Positions 61,618 to 64,000 of a stretch of DNA of 64,000 bases are shown one piece after another. The stretch comes from Actinokineospora bangkokensis (lineage in GTDB: Bacteria > Actinomycetota > Actinomycetes > Mycobacteriales > Pseudonocardiaceae): NCBI RefSeq assembly GCF_001940455.1, contig NZ_MKQR01000005.1:132319-196318 (forward strand). The letters are read 5' to 3'. The notes below the pieces were generated by a model, which ran no database searches, had not been told where the DNA came from, and saw nothing but the letters and a program-made list of their open reading frames with translations. The position numbers and the translations under genes are program-made. Each line of letters opens with the position of its first letter. Position 1 is the stretch's first letter.

Positions 61618-62514
61618 TCACACGCCTATCAGGACACGATCGAGCGCCGCCCGCCCCCATGGCCCCCAGTGGGTCTTCCCCCCGGGAAGACCCCGAACTC
61701 CGTTCTGCCCCATGAGCATCAGGAAGAGGCACTTCATGGCGGCCAACCCGCGTGCACGTCGAACCGCCGCCTCATCCGCGAGCCCGTACGCGTCGAAGAA
61801 CCGCCCGGCCATGCCCGCAGGCAGCAGCACCCACGCAGCCGCGAGGTCCCACGCCGCGTCCCCGGCGAGCAGGTCACCGAAGTCGACAACGCCGGACAGC
61901 GTCCCGTCCGAGACGACGACGTTCGCAGGGTGGAGATCTCCGTGCACCCACACCGGCGGCCCCTCCCACCCCCGGGCCGCCACGGCATCGTCCCAGACAG
62001 CCCGAACTTCGGCAGCGAGGTCATCAGGGGCCACGGCGCGGAAGAAGTCCTCGAAGGCCAGCGTGCAGTTCCTGGGATGAGCACCACGATCCGTCGCACC
62101 CGGTGCCTCGGCGGGTGCCGCCACGTGCAGCGCCCGGAGAAACCCCGCCAAGCTGTCGGCCGCCTGGGCCCCGCGGTCGATGGAGCCGTGGTCCAGCGGC
62201 TCACCAGGAACCCACGTCATCACTGTCCAGTGCTTGGGGAAGCGCTCAGACGGTTCACCGAACCGCATTGGGGTCGGCACCGGCAGCGGCAGGCGCGGGG
62301 CCAGCACCGGCAGCCACCGCCGCTCCTTCAGCTGGGAGTCCGGGGTGGGGTCCATGCGCTGCACCCGCACGGCCAACTCATCCCCGAGACGCCACATCTG
62401 GTTGCCCCAGCCACCCGGCACCTCGCTGATGCCCAGCCCCGCGAGGTCTGGGTGCTGTTCCCGCAGCAGGTCGCGGACCAACTCAGCGGTGATCTCGATC
62501 TGGGCACCCGTCAC
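61618..62514 (-). CDS. Aminoglycoside phosphotransferase-family kinase
   Basis: 298 residues, GTG start. APH fold: substrate/ATP region WGNQMWRLGDELAVRVQ, hinge VMTWVPGEPL, catalytic loop WVHGDLHPANVVV and metal-binding VVDFGDLLAGDAAWDLA. The family includes antibiotic kinases and many small-molecule kinases; nothing here specifies an antibiotic. TACTGT (minus strand, 62528-62523) lies eight bases before the start with no ribosome site, suggesting a leaderless transcript. Confidence 0.88.
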   Translation of the reverse strand: MTGAQIEITAELVRDLLREQHPDLAGLGISEVPGGWGNQMWRLGDELAVRVQRMDPTPDSQLKERRWLPVLAPRLPLPVPTPMRFGEPSERFPKHWTVMTWVPGEPLDHGSIDRGAQAADSLAGFLRALHVAAPAEAPGATDRGAHPRNCTLAFEDFFRAVAPDDLAAEVRAVWDDAVAARGWEGPPVWVHGDLHPANVVVSDGTLSGVVDFGDLLAGDAAWDLAAAWVLLPAGMAGRFFDAYGLADEAAVRRARGLAAMKCLFLMLMGQNGVRGLPGGKTHWGPWGRAALDRVLIGV

Positions 62515-62603
62515 GCCACCCCACAGTACCCAGGCAGCAGCCTCGGCGGTTCACGCCGTCAACGGTGATGGCCGAACGGTCCGTCCTGGCTCAGCGCCTG
62601 CCC

Positions 62604-62624
62604 ACCCGCCTCACCGCGGCGGGT
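62604..62624 (-). terminator. Weak hairpin after the NmrA-like reductase gene
   Basis: ACCCGCC / GGCGGGT, 7-bp arms with a seven-base loop, 23 bp past the minus-strand stop at 62647. Short and without a T-run. Confidence 0.35.
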
Positions 62625-62646
62625 CATGCTGCCAGGTCAGAGCCGC

Positions 62647-63567
62647 TCACCCTCCGAGGATCTCGGTGATCCCTTGGCGGTAGGTCGTGGTCTTGAAGTC
62701 GGGGAAGCGGGTGGTGAACTTGGTGGAGTCGAAGATGTTGTCGGAGTGGTAGCGCGGAAGCAGTTCGGCGGCTTCCTTCACCCCCTGGTCGAACAGGCCG
62801 CCCAGCTTGAAGACCGCGGCCGGGACAGTCGTGTGGCGGATGCGCCTGCCGGTGACCTGTGCGGCGACGCCGATCATGTCCTCGTACGTCAGCCGCTCCG
62901 GGTCCACCGGCAGGTGCCAGGTCTGGCCGTAGGCGTCAGGGGTGTTGCCGAGCAGCCCCAGGCCGCGGCTGGCGTCCGGGGTCCAGATCAAGGTCCTGGT
63001 GGTGTGGGCGCTGATCGGGACGACCGGTCGCTTGCCCTGCTTGATCCGGTCGAAGACGGCGGAGTTGGTCAGGCTCTTGGTCTTGCCGGGCCCGTAGAAC
63101 TCGGGTGCCCGGCCGATGACGGCCTCGATGGTGCCCGCGTCCATCTCCGCCAGCAGCATGTTCGCGATCCTTGCCCGCACCGCCGCCTTGCGCCCGACCG
63201 GCTCGAACGGGGTGTCCTCGACCTGGGGAGCGGCGGTCCGCGGGTACATGTACGTGTTGTCGAAGAACACCAGCTTGGTGCCGTGCTCCTGACACGCGGC
63301 GATCGTGTTGGCCATCATCACGGGGAACTGCCGCTCCCACAGCGCGGAGTCGAGGGGGAGGCCGACGGTCAGGTAGGCGATGTCGCTGCCCGCGACGGCG
63401 GCGGCGGTCGCTCCCGCGTCCGTCAGGTCGGCCTTGACCAGCTGGTCGGTGTCGTGGACCTTGCTGGGGTTGCGGCTGACCAACCGGATGTCGTGGGTGA
63501 CGTTGTCGTGGAGGTAGCGGGTCAGCTCTTCAGCGATCTGGCCGTTGGCTCCCAATACGGTCTGCAT
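62647..63567 (-). CDS. NAD(P)-dependent epimerase/reductase-like (atypical SDR) protein
   Basis: 306 residues from ATG 63567, after GAGGGACGA. N-terminal nucleotide motif VLGANGQIAEELTRYL, then DIRLVSRNPSKV, ADLTDAGATAAAV and LVFFDNTYMYPR. A glycine-proline YGPGK lies where YxxxK or related motifs occur, so catalysis is uncertain. It is divergent from a TetR gene, a common pairing in which TetR represses the reductase. Substrate unknown. Confidence 0.85.
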   Translation of the reverse strand: MQTVLGANGQIAEELTRYLHDNVTHDIRLVSRNPSKVHDTDQLVKADLTDAGATAAAVAGSDIAYLTVGLPLDSALWERQFPVMMANTIAACQEHGTKLVFFDNTYMYPRTAAPQVEDTPFEPVGRKAAVRARIANMLLAEMDAGTIEAVIGRAPEFYGPGKTKSLTNSAVFDRIKQGKRPVVPISAHTTRTLIWTPDASRGLGLLGNTPDAYGQTWHLPVDPERLTYEDMIGVAAQVTGRRIRHTTVPAAVFKLGGLFDQGVKEAAELLPRYHSDNIFDSTKFTTRFPDFKTTTYRQGITEILGG

Positions 63568-63654
63568 TCGTCCCTCGGCTCTGGATCCGGTGCGCGGGTG
63601 CTGGGCGATCGATGGCGGTCCGCCCACGGGAGAGCCTGCTCCCGATGTATGCGG

Positions 63655-63686
63655 CGCTCACATCAAGGTAGGCTGGGAAGTGAGCG
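63655..63686. promoter_or_regulatory. Inverted repeat in the SDR/TetR divergent region
   Basis: CGCTCAC (63655-63661) and GTGAGCG (63680-63686) are perfect 7-bp arms separated by 18 bp, with a -10-like TAGGCT (63669-63674) between them. Candidate operator of the adjacent TetR protein. Confidence 0.4.
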
Positions 63687-63775
63687 GCGTCAACATCGCC
63701 CACTGCGCTCCAGCGGGGCAGTGGGGGTGGCGCTCGCGACCCTGGGCACAATGACGACCAGGAGGAGGGCTGGCC

Positions 63776-64000
63776 ATGTCGGTGAGCACGAAGAAGGGCT
63801 ACCACCACGGCGACCTCCGCGCCGCGTTGCTGACGGCGGCCATGGGCATGCTCGAGCGCGGCGAGCCGTTCTCCATCCGCGCCGTGGCCCGCGAGGCCGG
63901 GGTGTCCGCGACGGCCCCGTACCGCCACTTCCCCGACCGCGACGCGCTGGAATCCGCGCTGGCCGCCCAAGGGCTCCGCGACCTGAGGGCGGACCTGGCC
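63776..64000 (+). CDS. TetR-family regulator, cut by the window end
   Basis: 75 residues are present; the C-terminal ligand domain lies outside. ATG 63776 with GGAGGAGGG at 63761-63769. N-terminal helix-turn-helix: GYHHGDLRAALLTAAMGMLE, FSIRAVAREAGVSATAPYRH, FPDRDALESALAAQG. Divergent from the NmrA-like reductase gene, which is its probable target. Confidence 0.9.
   Translation, partial: MSVSTKKGYHHGDLRAALLTAAMGMLERGEPFSIRAVAREAGVSATAPYRHFPDRDALESALAAQGLRDLRADLA

Noticed and set aside
61618-62514. Antibiotic resistance gene
   Set aside because: APH-fold kinases are very diverse and nothing in the sequence or neighbourhood points to an aminoglycoside substrate.

Overview
The window is a roughly 64 kb stretch of very GC-rich chromosome from an actinobacterium. 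Dense GTG/ATG starts, GTGA and ATGA stop-start overlaps, several probable leaderless transcripts, a mycothiol-type DinB protein, tandem TetR regulators, STAS/SpoIIE modules and DUF427/DUF4180/DUF6153 families all point that way. The general gene style suggests Pseudonocardiales (for example Saccharothrix or Actinokineospora), but this is an impression and not a proof. It reads as ordinary chromosome: no rRNA, tRNA, CRISPR, complete insertion sequence or prophage was seen.

Layout. 0.1-9.2 kb: an acyl-CoA degradation operon (DinB-like protein, AtuA-like protein, two acyl-CoA dehydrogenases, biotin-dependent acyl-CoA carboxylase beta and alpha, TetR) of the leucine/acyclic-terpene type, with a palindromic operator candidate in front. 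9.4-15.7 kb: a cytochrome P450, a double-length TetR protein, and divergently the fadA-fadB beta-oxidation pair closed by a strong terminator. 15.7-17.2 kb: a three-gene operon of an excisionase-like DNA-binding protein, an alpha/beta hydrolase and a DUF4180 protein. 17.3-20.3 kb: a uric acid operon (OHCU decarboxylase, hydroxyisourate hydrolase, urate oxidase, 8-oxoguanine/guanine deaminase). 20.6-27.9 kb: a degenerate PAS-GGDEF-EAL protein, small hypotheticals, a probable broken McrA-like restriction gene, a Tat-exported M23 protein, a DUF427 protein with a repeated leader, a PP2C phosphatase and a DUF2306 membrane protein. 27.9-31.5 kb: a three-subunit molybdenum hydroxylase of PaoABC type. 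31.7-34.9 kb: a P450, a lone trpF and a secreted lipase.

35.2-39.0 kb holds the most interesting locus. A PAS-GAF-SpoIIE phosphatase, a cobalamin-binding protein carrying the W-x9-EH signature of CarH photoreceptors, and a STAS antagonist are translationally coupled. A second STAS gene and a small hypothetical follow. I infer a light- or B12-tuned partner switch. A second signalling centre at 47.1-51.6 kb is a single protein of about 1380 residues that joins PAS, GAF, histidine kinase, receiver, PAS, GAF, SpoIIE phosphatase and anti-sigma-type ATPase domains; it is coupled to its own STAS gene. No sigma-factor gene lies in the window, so the targets of both modules are elsewhere.

The rest is housekeeping and accessory: class A penicillin-binding protein, SDRs, metallophosphoesterase, a Nei-type glycosylase with an unusual N terminus, MerR, a DoxX/cupin pair with a divergent LysR gene, a PPM-type methyltransferase, an unknown two-gene cassette (54.4-55.9 kb), cyclophilin, a degenerate ABC ATPase with a YhgE/Pip membrane protein, DUF6153/DUF305 (probable metal handling), an APH-like kinase, and an NmrA-like reductase divergent from a TetR gene cut by the window end. 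Convergent gene pairs are mostly separated by clean hairpins.
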